Origin: Acidobacteriota bacterium
GTDB lineage: Bacteria > Acidobacteriota > Thermoanaerobaculia > Multivoradales > SZUA-115
Direction: 5' to 3'
Length of the DNA stretch: 32,622 nucleotides
Assembly (NCBI GenBank): GCA_024277255.1
Contig: JAJRVQ010000039.1
Coordinates: forward strand, 1-32,622
Position numbers and translations under genes: made by a program. A model generated the notes under the pieces. The model worked only from the letters and a program-made list of their open reading frames with translations, was not told where the DNA came from and did not search any database. The first letter of the stretch is position 1. Each line of letters starts with the position of its first letter. Positions 26,012 through 32,622 of the stretch are shown piece after piece.

Positions 26012-26793
26012 GCCCCCAACAGCTCCAGGTAGGCACGGCGGCGCAACGGCGACAAGGCCAGCACGTCGGCCTCCCGCCAGCCGAAGCCATGGGCCAGGGT
26101 GCCGACCTGTCGCAGCAAGCGATGGGCCGCGATCTCGATCTCGGCGGCCAGATAGGTACCGATGTCGAAAGGCTGGCTCCACGAGCCGTCGCAGGCGGCG
26201 CAATCGAGGTTGACCAACAACTCGGCGCGGGGATCGGCCGCGGCGAGCGCTTCGGCTAGGGCAGCGACCTCGGGCGCGGTCAGCTCGGCCGCCGTCACCG
26301 CCTTGCCGTCACGCTCAGCGCTCAGTAAGCAACGTTGGACCAGCCGGCGCACCGAGGAGCTGACCTCGTCGTTCTGAGGCTCTTCCATTTCGCCGGTCGA
26401 CTCCAGGGCCAGGAGATCGCGGCTGTCCAGCGGGCGCGCGGTCAAACGTAGCGCACCGTGAGTCACCTCGACCTCAGCGGGCGGCAGTGCCTCATCGAGT
26501 GGGCGCAGCAGAGCGTCCACGTCCAGATCCATCTCCAACGCCTCGTCGCAGTTTGGGCACCGGGTGTGGCAGGGCAGCGCGCGACCGAACCACCGGCGCC
26601 GCAAGCTCAACAACCGCTGATCGCGCTCGCCGATCGGCAACGCCGCCAGTGCCTGGCCGTCCTCATCGCCGCCGGTCGCCTCCAGGATCGCCAGCGAACG
26701 CGCCACCGGCGACTCGCCCGTGAGCCGGGACGCACCAGCCTTTCGGGTGACCTCCCAGAGGTCGAGCAGGTCGGCGGCGGTGAAGGTGCGCAC
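26008..26793 (-). CDS. Zinc-finger baseplate-type protein, eCIS-associated
   Basis: A 261-aa protein with paired cysteines CxxxCxxC (C75, C79, C82) and CAAC (C198, C201), likely one zinc site built from C79, C82, C198 and C201. The N-terminus (FTAADLLDLWEV) and the C-terminal helix (HGFGWREADVLALSPLRRRAYLEL) recall T4 baseplate-assembly-type proteins seen near tail tube genes. GTG 26793 is chosen because GGAGGGG lies 8 bases upstream, only about 20 bases after the tube gene's stop; a longer in-frame start (27081) would run into the tube gene with unlikely sequence. The role, probably in assembly, is inferred. Confidence 0.75.
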   Translation of the reverse strand: MRTFTAADLLDLWEVTRKAGASRLTGESPVARSLAILEATGGDEDGQALAALPIGERDQRLLSLRRRWFGRALPCHTRCPNCDEALEMDLDVDALLRPLDEALPPAEVEVTHGALRLTARPLDSRDLLALESTGEMEEPQNDEVSSSVRRLVQRCLLSAERDGKAVTAAELTAPEVAALAEALAAADPRAELLVNLDCAACDGSWSQPFDIGTYLAAEIEIAAHRLLRQVGTLAHGFGWREADVLALSPLRRRAYLELLGA

Positions 26794-26813
26794 GGTGGCT
26801 GCCCCTCCGTGCT

Positions 26814-27335
26814 CTACGACGGCTCGGTGAAGCTGGGCTCGCTCGGCTCGGTGACGTCCACGTCGCGCTCCCAGCCCTCGTTCTCGAGCTTCAACGTCTG
26901 GATGGCGACCGCGTTGGCGCTGGCGTCCAGTTCCGGCAAGGCCTGAAACTCCGAGGGCCAGCATCGATAGACCTTGTAGGCCAACACCTTCTGCCCCGCC
27001 TCGTTGTAGACCTCGATCAAGATGTCCTTGCGAAAGTCGGCGAGCGAAACCTCCGAACCGAGTCCGGCGCCGAAGTTCCACACCTTGTTGACCCAGCGCT
27101 CGAACTCGGGATCGTGGGTCACCCCGCGCTCCAGCGTGATCGCCTCATACTTGCTCTGTCCCGGCGACTTGCGCACCGTCGAAGGATCGCCTCCGACCCG
27201 GTGTTCGACCATCTCGGTGGTGCGCTTCAAAGCACCGACCTTGGTGACCCCGGCGACGTAGCGGCCATCCCACTTCACCCGGAACTTGAAGTTCTTGTAG
27301 GGATCGACACGCTGCGCGTTGACACTGAACTCCAT
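26814..27335 (-). CDS. Tail tube protein (Afp1/Afp5-like, gp19 family)
   Basis: A 173-aa inner-tube protein of the T4 gp19-like family. Visible are PYKNFKFRVKWDGRYVAGVTKV, KYEAITLERGVTHDPEFERWVNKV and VYRCWPSEFQALPELDASANAVAIQTLKLENEGWERD, the typical tube signature. It polymerises into the hexameric-ring tube through which cargo travels. Only one such gene is present, whereas Afp/PVC carry two or more. ATG 27335 has AGGAG six bases before it, overlapping the sheath stop codon. Confidence 0.93.
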   Translation of the reverse strand: MEFSVNAQRVDPYKNFKFRVKWDGRYVAGVTKVGALKRTTEMVEHRVGGDPSTVRKSPGQSKYEAITLERGVTHDPEFERWVNKVWNFGAGLGSEVSLADFRKDILIEVYNEAGQKVLAYKVYRCWPSEFQALPELDASANAVAIQTLKLENEGWERDVDVTEPSEPSFTEPS

Positions 27336-27341
27336 TATGAT

Positions 27342-27346
27342 CTCCT
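27342..27346 (-). promoter_or_regulatory. Ribosome binding site of the tube gene, overlapping the sheath stop
   Basis: AGGAG on the minus strand lies six bases before the tube ATG and shares bases with the sheath TAG stop (27345-27347). A ribosome finishing sheath could therefore feed tube translation. Confidence 0.6.
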
Positions 27347-29270
27347 AGGCCTCTAGACGGCCGGCCAGTTGTTGAATCTTGAGGATGACGAACTCAGCCG
27401 GCTTGAGCGGCGCGAAACCGACGATGATGTTGACGATGCCGCGGTTGATGTCATCCTGCGTAGTGGTCTCCGCGTCGCACTTGATCAGGTAGGCATCCCT
27501 TGGCTTGCTGCCCTGGAAGGCGCCCTGCAAGAACAAGCTCTGCATGAAGGCGCCGAGGTTGAGTCGAATCTGCGCCCACAGCGGCTCGTCATTGGGTTCA
27601 AAGACCACCCACTGCGTGCCGCGGTAAAGGCTCTCTTCGAGGAACAACGCCAGCCGGCGCACCGGCACGTACTTCCATTCGGAGGCCTGCTGATCCGCTC
27701 CCACCAGAGTGCGTGCCCCCCAGGCGACACGGCCGAAGACCGGGAAGTCGCGCAGCACGTTGATCGCCAGCGGATTGAGCGCGCCGTTTTGCGAGTCGGA
27801 GAGCTTGGCCTCCAGCCGCAGCACCCCGTTGAGCGAAGCCTCGGTGCCGGCCGGTGCCTTCCACACACCGCGGGTGGCGTCGGTGCGGGCGTAGAGGCCG
27901 GCGATCGTGCCACTGGCGCCGATGGCGCGAAGCCGGAAGTCGTCCAGCGGATCGGGCAACTCGACACGAGGGAAATAGAGCGCCCCGTTGCGACCGGTCG
28001 AAGCGGAGAGACCCGAGGCGAGGAACCAATCCTTGACCTCTTGCACCTCGTCCAGATTGTTCGGCGGATCGACCAGATAGAAGGCGCGGCGACGGGTGCA
28101 GTAATCGAGCGCCGCCTGGTGAATGGCCAGCGAGGCGGCATCGGGATCGGCGTCGGCCAGAGCGTTGGTGCCGCTGACCAGAGCGGCGCGAGGAATGGCC
28201 AGGATGTTGAACAGATCGACCGCCTCCAGCGCATGGAAACCGGTGCGAGCGGCCAGGCTGCCGATCAGCGCCGTGGCGTCGGGCGGGGAGCCGTCGGCGC
28301 CCGCGGCCCCTGCCGCCTGTGCGGTACCGGCAACGGCCCCCTGACCCAACTCGTAAACCTGCACGTTGCTGGAAGAACCAGCGCCGGTGAGGATCATCTC
28401 CGTGGCGGTCGCGTCGGCTCCCGCATCCGAGAAAAGGACCACCGCGTCCGGCTCCGAGGGTCCGGCGACCACCCGCAAACGGCCGTCGACCACGCTGACC
28501 GCGGCCTGCGCGAAGGCCGGGGTCGCTGGGCTGGCTGCCCGGATCGCCTCTTCCAGAACACCGCGCGCCTCGGTCACCGTGTTGGGCACCTCCGAAAACA
28601 GGGCGGTGGCCGAGACACCGGCGATCTCCACCGCAACCTCAGGGGTTGCGTCGGTGATTGCAGGGAAGGTGGACAGATCGCCCGACATCGTGCCACTCGC
28701 CGCCGGTACCGCGACCACGTCGCTCAACCGGATCAGCTTGGAGCCGGTGAACTCGTCGTTGACCGTGGCCTCGGCGTTGGCGACCGTCAGGCCGTTGAAG
28801 CTCTCCGCAGCGCTCACCACCTCGACACCCCCCTGATCCTCGACCAAGGCCACGGTGAGGTTGAAACTGCCGCCGGAGGTCGGCTCCGGATAGTCGACCG
28901 TCACCCGCAGATCGTTGCCCCAGGCTCCCGGATGGATCGCCGTGACGGTCATCGCGGCCACGCCCCCCTCGGTCTCCAGATCGACGTCGGCCTCCGACAC
29001 CGCGCCGCTGGCGGAGCGAACCACCCAGGCTTCCGGTCCGCCGTTGGCGAAGAACTGCTGCACCGCGTAGCTGGCCTCGCTCAACGAGTCCAAGCCGCCG
29101 AAGACCCGTTCGAAATCGCCCATGTTGAACAGCTGCACCGCCCGATCCATCGGACCCCGACGGAAAAAGCCGACGAAGGCCGCGATCGAGGTCGCCACCC
29201 CGTTGATCGTCCGTACTCCGCTGGGAAGTTCTTCGATGTAAACGCCTGGATGGGTGGGAGTGACGGGCAT
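27345..29270 (-). CDS. Contractile sheath protein (Afp2-4-like)
   Basis: A 641-aa tail sheath protein. The N-terminus (HPGVYIEELPSGVRTINGVATSIAAFVG) and the C-terminal domain (GRVAWGARTLVG...WKYVPVRRLALFLEESL, then DDINRGIVNIIVGFAPLKPAEFVILKI) are the conserved sheath core. The middle, about residues 100-330, is a variable beta-rich insertion facing outward in relatives. It contracts to drive the tube into a target. It is the first gene of the locus, preceded by a full AAGGAGGT site. Only one sheath gene is present, compared with three in Afp. Confidence 0.95.
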   Translation of the reverse strand: MPVTPTHPGVYIEELPSGVRTINGVATSIAAFVGFFRRGPMDRAVQLFNMGDFERVFGGLDSLSEASYAVQQFFANGGPEAWVVRSASGAVSEADVDLETEGGVAAMTVTAIHPGAWGNDLRVTVDYPEPTSGGSFNLTVALVEDQGGVEVVSAAESFNGLTVANAEATVNDEFTGSKLIRLSDVVAVPAASGTMSGDLSTFPAITDATPEVAVEIAGVSATALFSEVPNTVTEARGVLEEAIRAASPATPAFAQAAVSVVDGRLRVVAGPSEPDAVVLFSDAGADATATEMILTGAGSSSNVQVYELGQGAVAGTAQAAGAAGADGSPPDATALIGSLAARTGFHALEAVDLFNILAIPRAALVSGTNALADADPDAASLAIHQAALDYCTRRRAFYLVDPPNNLDEVQEVKDWFLASGLSASTGRNGALYFPRVELPDPLDDFRLRAIGASGTIAGLYARTDATRGVWKAPAGTEASLNGVLRLEAKLSDSQNGALNPLAINVLRDFPVFGRVAWGARTLVGADQQASEWKYVPVRRLALFLEESLYRGTQWVVFEPNDEPLWAQIRLNLGAFMQSLFLQGAFQGSKPRDAYLIKCDAETTTQDDINRGIVNIIVGFAPLKPAEFVILKIQQLAGRLEA

Positions 29271-29274
29271 CGGG

Positions 29275-29282
29275 ACCTCCTT
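29275..29282 (-). promoter_or_regulatory. Consensus ribosome binding site of the sheath gene
   Basis: AAGGAGGT on the minus strand ends four bases before the ATG at 29270. This is the strongest such site in the locus, fitting the high copy number of sheath subunits. No clear -10/-35 pair was found upstream. Confidence 0.7.
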
Positions 29283-29982
29283 CTAGCCGCCGGGCGACGG
29301 CACCTAGGATCTGTGGAGTGATCGGCGGGAGCGCCAATGGCTGTTTCCGCTCTGATCCCGTTAGGCGCCGACCACGCGGCTTCGTTACAAGGGGGCCATC
29401 TAGGCGAGGGTTCGACCGCTCCTCCGGCGGAGGAGCACCGCGGCGGCCAGGGCTAGCTGCTCAGCCTTTTCGCCAACCCTACCCACGGCCGAACAGGCGG
29501 AGCTGTCTCCAAACTCGAAGCCGGCGGCAAACAGAGCGCCGGTAGTGAAACTCCGCTCCGGTCTGGTCACCAGGATGCCGGCGAACTCGCGGCCACCGCC
29601 CGTCAAGGTCACCATGCCGCCCTTGCCGCCGCCGCCGCCGACGACGACGGCGGAGGGGGTGGGATTCGAACCCACGGACGGCGTGAACCGTCGCTGGTTT
29701 TCAACACCGGTGCTACCGGACCGAAATAACTTCGTTCCCGTCAAAGACCTACCTGCTAAACAGTAGTAGAGGCTCCACTCACACCTACCCGTGAGAGCGG
29801 TGCTTCGTAGCGAAGACAGTTCCTGCTGAAGGGTAGTGGTATCACCGTTAGTGTCACCGTCAGCACTGAGCGCCGAGGCGACCGCACCTATAACGTGGCA
29901 CGATCGAAGAGACCTATTGGTGACAAGATTCCTCTCCAATCGAGCACCACCGCAGCATCGAGACTGCTAGACCCTAACTCTG
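29283..29982. other. Gene-poor interval upstream of the sheath gene
   Basis: About 700 bases. It probably contains the promoter of the eCIS operon, though none is clear. It holds an imperfect GCC/GAC triplet run (29627-29652) and the tRNA-Ser-like fragment at 29651-29711. Open frames across it look like shadows, such as one that reads through the tRNA T arm. Confidence 0.4.
29651..29711 (-). pseudogene. 3' fragment of a tRNA-Ser(UGA)-like gene
   Basis: On the minus strand there is an anticodon-loop-like GTTGAAA with TGA as anticodon, flanked by GGT/ACC, a variable arm GACGG/CCGTC, a perfect T arm (GTGGG TTCGAAT CCCAC) and a 3' acceptor strand CCCCTCC plus G. No matching GGAGGGG is found where the 5' acceptor should lie (around 29740), and the D arm is not recognisable. 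The CCA reads CCG. This is what remains when a tRNA gene is truncated, or when an element integrates at a tRNA 3' end. Confidence 0.55.
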
Positions 29983-30210
29983 ATGAGAGTCTTCACGAGC
30001 ACAGTCGTGGGCGGCAAGATCGAGATCCCAGGTGCAAGCCTTGAGGACGGAGTTCAGGTGGCGATCCTCGCCCCCGACACCGGTCTGCCCATCCAGCTCT
30101 TTCCAGCAGAGCAGCAAGAATTGACCCTTGCGATGGACGAGATCCGCCGCGGTAACTTTGTGGATGGCGCAGAACTGCTTGGAGAGATTCGTTCGCGAGC
30201 CAACACTTGA
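29983..30210 (+). CDS. Small antitoxin-like protein upstream of a ParE-like toxin
   Basis: A 75-aa protein. The N-terminus is an AbrB/PHD-like strand pattern (VVGGKIEIPGASLEDGVQVAIL). The C-terminus is a helix (QELTLAMDEIRRGNFVDGAELLGEIR) of the type that wraps a ParE toxin. Its stop overlaps the TTG start of the next gene by four bases (TTGA), as in coupled toxin-antitoxin operons. The function is inferred from size, pattern and context. Confidence 0.6.
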   Translation: MRVFTSTVVGGKIEIPGASLEDGVQVAILAPDTGLPIQLFPAEQQELTLAMDEIRRGNFVDGAELLGEIRSRANT

Positions 30211-30719
30211 GCCACCGCATCCGCGTCGCCCGGCGCGCAAGAGCCCAGATCCGAGAAGCGGCAGATTGGTGGGTTGAAAACCGACTCAAGGCTCCAGCCA
30301 CATTCGCGGAGGAGATTGAACGAGGCTTCGAGCAGATTCGCGCTATCCTAGGTCCCAAGAACTCCGAGAAAGACTTTGGTTCCTGCCTTCACGATAAGCT
30401 AGCCCGACTCTTCCTTACGAACGAGCGGAGTTTTCGTGTGCCCTCGCTCCTTGCGGGCAAGCCGGCTCTGCACTCTATGAGTGCATGCAGAGCCCAGTAT
30501 CGACATCTAACACCGGCTTCCGCGGCTCAACAAAGCGCTCTTCTGCAATGGGTGAACCCATCGGCAGCTTCGAGAGATCTTACTCGCAGCCAATCCGGGT
30601 CACACCGCGACCAATTTCCACATTGGGAATCGTGCGGCCATCGGACAAGCGGAGATTGTAGCTCCCTGGCTGAAGCAAGATTTCCTGACCAGCTTCTCCG
30701 AGGATACGTTGCCCGGTGA
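30207..30719 (+). pseudogene. Truncated ParE-family toxin
   Basis: The first 50 or so residues (RIRVARRARAQIREAADWWVEN, then AEEIERGFEQIRAILG) match the N-terminal helices of ParE. After about 30355 the frame leaves the family: the conserved C-terminal strands are missing, and the rest of the open frame runs into the 3' end of a convergent gene. It is likely a broken toxin retained with its antitoxin. The start is TTG 30207, overlapping the antitoxin stop. Confidence 0.6.
30464..30494. terminator. Hairpin between convergent genes
   Basis: GCACTC-TAT-GAGTGC is a perfect 6-bp stem with a 3-base loop. It is extended by GGCTCT and AGAGCC with a 4-base bulge (ATGC) on one side. It lies between the plus-strand toxin remnant and the end of the minus-strand gene at 30580, a place where a bidirectional terminator would be expected. 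No long T-tract is seen. Confidence 0.4.
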
Positions 30720-31343
30720 CATCGTTCCAAGCTTCAACGCGACCCAACGGCCGACACACCAGCAAGCTGGCCCGTGGGTGGAGTTCGGAGTGCGCCTGAC
30801 CGCAGGGACGAATCAAAATATTGTGACCGCCTTCAAAGTGGAGGTGACGCGAGTCGTCCGCTGAAACTCTCACATTGTAGACACCCTCAGGTAGGTGAAA
30901 AGGCTGATTCGTTTGGCCCGTCGCGACCGGGCGCAATCCACCAGCTCCCGAATCGTCAAAGACCTCAAGAGGGAGACTGATCGCCTTGCCACTCGAGTCC
31001 ACGGCACCGACTTCGAGCTGCCCCAACCCCGCAACCGCAACCCTCTCTTCGCGACCGGCCACGACCCGAACCTCGACAGGAGCAAGAGGTACAAATTGTG
31101 TGAGCAGAAGACTGTAGGTCGCCGGCGGCAGATCGAAACTGGTCTCGCCAGAGAGCTCACCCGTCTGGATCGTCTTTGCCGTTGCATCGAGCAGGGCAAA
31201 GCTGGCATTTCGGGTGCAAGGCCCTTCCACTGTCAGTCGACCCAGCCCGGCGACAGCCTCGATCGACGAGCGCTGCCCAGGGCTCACTAGAATCTCACGG
31301 TCGCCACCATCCAGACCTCGCAAATGATATCGCCCGCCAGCTA
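30580..31343 (-). pseudogene. C-terminal part of a beta-sandwich-repeat gene cut by IS630
   Basis: About 254 residues in at least three tandem units of 75-80 aa. Each has a GLGRL/GQLEV-type strand, a middle with LPPATYSLLL, LPEGVYNVRV or LQPGSYNLRL, and charged loops. This pattern is like carboxypeptidase-regulatory or similar Ig-like repeats of surface or secreted proteins. The reading frame runs back to the TA at the IS left end (residues LAGGRYHLRGLDGG). The upstream part lies on the far side of the element (32494-32622). The precise family is unknown. A TTG at 31323 could in principle start a shorter product. Confidence 0.7.
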
Positions 31344-31372
31344 GTGTACCGTGCGGTTAATTCGCTATACAT
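31344..31372 (+). repeat. IS630 left terminal inverted repeat
   Basis: Begins GTGTACCGTGCGGTTAATTC and ends GCTATACAT. It matches the reverse complement of 32465-32493 at 27 of 29 positions. Confidence 0.9.
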
Positions 31373-31400
31373 TAGTGAGGTAGTGTGAAATGCTCTGTGC

Positions 31401-32480
31401 ATGGCAAAACCTCAGCGTTTGGCGATCACCAAGGGAGTGCGTGAAGAGCTTGAATCGTGGCTTCGATCGAGCAATGTTCGGCGAGGTCTGGCAGAGCGCG
31501 CGCGGATTGCGCTGATGAGTAGTGAAGGACTGAGCGCCGCTGCGGTTGGCAAACAGCTCGATTGCTCTCGGCGCACGGTTTATAAGTGGCGCGAGCGGTT
31601 CGCTGCTGAGGGTCCGGATGGTTTGAGAGACCGTCCCCGTCCCGGACAACCGACTCGACTGACTCCAACATTGACGGAGAGGATTCTTCATCTGACGACC
31701 CAGCGGATCCCGAAAGAGGCGACCCACTGGAGTATCCGACTGATGGCGAAGTATGCCCAGGCGACGCAGTGGCAGGTTCGTCAGGTTTGGGCGGTGGCGG
31801 ACCTGAGGCCCCACAGACTGAAGAGCTTCAAGATCAGCAACGATCCGCACTTTGCCGAGAAGGTCGTGGATGTGGTGGGCCTCTACCTGAGTCCGCCGGA
31901 CAACGCTGTCGTACTGTCGGTGGACGAAAAGACTCAAATTCAAGCCTTGGATCGCACCCAGCCGAGCCTGCCGTTGCGGCCTGGTCAGATTGAGCGACGC
32001 ACACATGACTACAAGCGGCATGGGACCGCAAGTCTCTATGCCGCCTTTGATATTGCCACGGGCAAGGTCCATGGTCGGATCACCCAGCGTCACAGAGCAA
32101 AAGAATTCATCGCGTTTCTGCGACAGATCGATCGCAGTGTTAACCCTGGCCAGGATCTCCATTTGATTCTCGACAACAGCAGCACCCACAAGACCAAAGA
32201 AGTTCAGCGTTTCCTGGCCAGGCGACCTCGGATCAAGCTTCACTTCACACCCACCAGTGCATCTTGGCTCAACGCTGTTGAGTCTTGGTTCTCCAAGTTA
32301 GAACGCCGCTCTCTACGTCGAGGGACCTTTACCAGCGTTCAGGTTTTGCGCCAAGAGATTCGGCGCTTCATCGAGGCGCACAACGCAGAGGCCGCCAAGC
32401 CATTCACTTGGATCAAGTCAGCCAAGGTGATCCTCGATGCAGTGGAAAGAGCGAGGAATGCTGGATGTATAGCGAATTAG
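31401..32480 (+). CDS. IS630-family transposase
   Basis: A 359-aa DDE transposase. Residues about 35-80 form an N-terminal helix-turn-helix (SAAAVGKQLDCSRRTVYKWRERF), followed by a linker and a second DNA-binding helix set to about 150. The catalytic triad is D175 (VLSVDEK), D258 (HLILDNSSTH) and E294 (NAVESWF), with 35 residues between the last two, as in the IS630 family. It ends inside the right inverted repeat. No strong Shine-Dalgarno site precedes ATG 31401. Confidence 0.95.
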   Translation: MAKPQRLAITKGVREELESWLRSSNVRRGLAERARIALMSSEGLSAAAVGKQLDCSRRTVYKWRERFAAEGPDGLRDRPRPGQPTRLTPTLTERILHLTTQRIPKEATHWSIRLMAKYAQATQWQVRQVWAVADLRPHRLKSFKISNDPHFAEKVVDVVGLYLSPPDNAVVLSVDEKTQIQALDRTQPSLPLRPGQIERRTHDYKRHGTASLYAAFDIATGKVHGRITQRHRAKEFIAFLRQIDRSVNPGQDLHLILDNSSTHKTKEVQRFLARRPRIKLHFTPTSASWLNAVESWFSKLERRSLRRGTFTSVQVLRQEIRRFIEAHNAEAAKPFTWIKSAKVILDAVERARNAGCIAN

Positions 32481-32493
32481 CCGCACGGGACAC
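32465..32493 (-). repeat. IS630 right terminal inverted repeat
   Basis: The reverse complement begins GTGTCCCGTGCGGCTAATTC. It overlaps the last codons of the transposase and is followed by the TA duplicate at 32494-32495. Confidence 0.9.
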
Positions 32494-32622
32494 TAGAGGT
32501 CCGGCCGGAAACCCCTGTGGGTCGCGCGCCAGGGTCTTGCGGGCCGTATCCAAGGCGCGAGGAGGAGTCGATGCCGGAGCATCGTCGACGACGAGCAACG
32601 CCGGAGACGGCCCGTAACCCCC
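32494..32622 (-). pseudogene. Upstream part of the IS-interrupted gene, runs off the window
   Basis: On the minus strand an open frame reads LLVVDDAPASTPPRALDTA, then ARKTLARDPQGFPAGPL, up to the target TA. With the IS and one TA removed, this frame joins exactly to LAGGRYHLRGLDGG at 31343 and continues to the stop at 30580. The start lies outside the window, so the full length and family are unknown. Confidence 0.65.

Larger units (their letters stand above)
31344..32493 (+). mobile_element. IS630-family insertion sequence, complete
   Basis: 1150 bp with 29-bp terminal inverted repeats differing at 2 positions, flanked by the TA target duplication (31342-31343 and 32494-32495) that is characteristic of IS630/Tc1-mariner transposition. 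It carries one intact transposase. Structure and transposase look complete, so it may still move. Confidence 0.93.

Noticed and set aside
3543..29270. Prophage or type VI secretion system
   Set aside because: No head, packaging, integrase or lysis cassette, and no TssJ/L/M-type membrane proteins; presence of AAA+ Afp15-like, Pvc16-like and DUF4157 genes fits eCIS.
27369..29321. 650-codon plus-strand open frame opposite the sheath gene
   Set aside because: It is a shadow of the high-GC sheath coding strand; the translation is Arg/Gly/Asp/His-rich with no domain pattern, while the minus strand has clear sheath motifs.
29400..29939. 179-codon minus-strand frame upstream of the sheath gene
   Set aside because: It reads straight through the tRNA-like fragment and a GCC/GAC triplet run, and has no domain signature or ribosome site.
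31365..32243. 292-codon minus-strand frame within the IS element
   Set aside because: Antisense to the intact DDE transposase and without any known motif.

Overview
The window is high-GC bacterial DNA. It is dominated by one large minus-strand locus (about 29270 down to 3543) that encodes a phage-tail-like extracellular contractile injection system (eCIS, the Afp/PVC family). There are no capsid, terminase, portal or integrase genes, and no T6SS membrane-complex genes, so this is neither a prophage nor a T6SS. The organism cannot be fixed from the sequence. The high GC, the divergent housekeeping transketolase and the style of the eCIS genes (DUF6519 beta-helix protein, DUF4157 protein) would fit an Acidobacteriota-like or other environmental high-GC Gram-negative lineage; this is inference.

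Layout. 1-3518: chromosomal flank with a RelE/ParE-like toxin remnant, a tRNA-Ser(GCU) with a near-consensus promoter, a full-length transketolase, and a BrnT-type toxin coupled to an XRE antitoxin. 3543-19567 (minus): the second eCIS gene block. In transcription order it holds an Afp7-like tube-cap protein, a LysM protein, a gpD-like hub, a gpV-like spike, a PAAR-like tip, gp25, two gpJ-like baseplate wedge proteins, a gpI-like protein, a giant DUF6519/beta-helix protein, and a peptidoglycan-binding plus GH46-chitosanase-like enzyme. 19568-19976: a 409-nt gap. 19977-29270 (minus): the first eCIS block: sheath, tube, zinc-finger baseplate-type protein, low-complexity linker protein, Pvc16-like terminator, AAA+ ATPase, a small unknown protein, and a DUF4157 protein with a tail-lysozyme domain. 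29281-32622: an AT-richer accessory region with a 3' tRNA-Ser fragment, an antitoxin with a truncated ParE toxin, and an IS630-family element that has split a beta-sandwich-repeat gene.

How the parts fit. Tube, sheath, baseplate (gp25, two gpJ, gpI), hub and spike (gpD, gpV, PAAR) and assembly factors (AAA+, Pvc16, LysM, Afp7-like) are enough for a contractile particle. The DUF4157-lysozyme protein and the GH46-like protein are the best candidates for cargo or cell-wall-active components. The DUF6519 beta-helix protein is a candidate for a surface or receptor-binding part. No classical tape-measure or tail-fibre gene was recognised. Most junctions within the two blocks are ATGA/GTGA overlaps or gaps of a few bases, which points to tight translational coupling.
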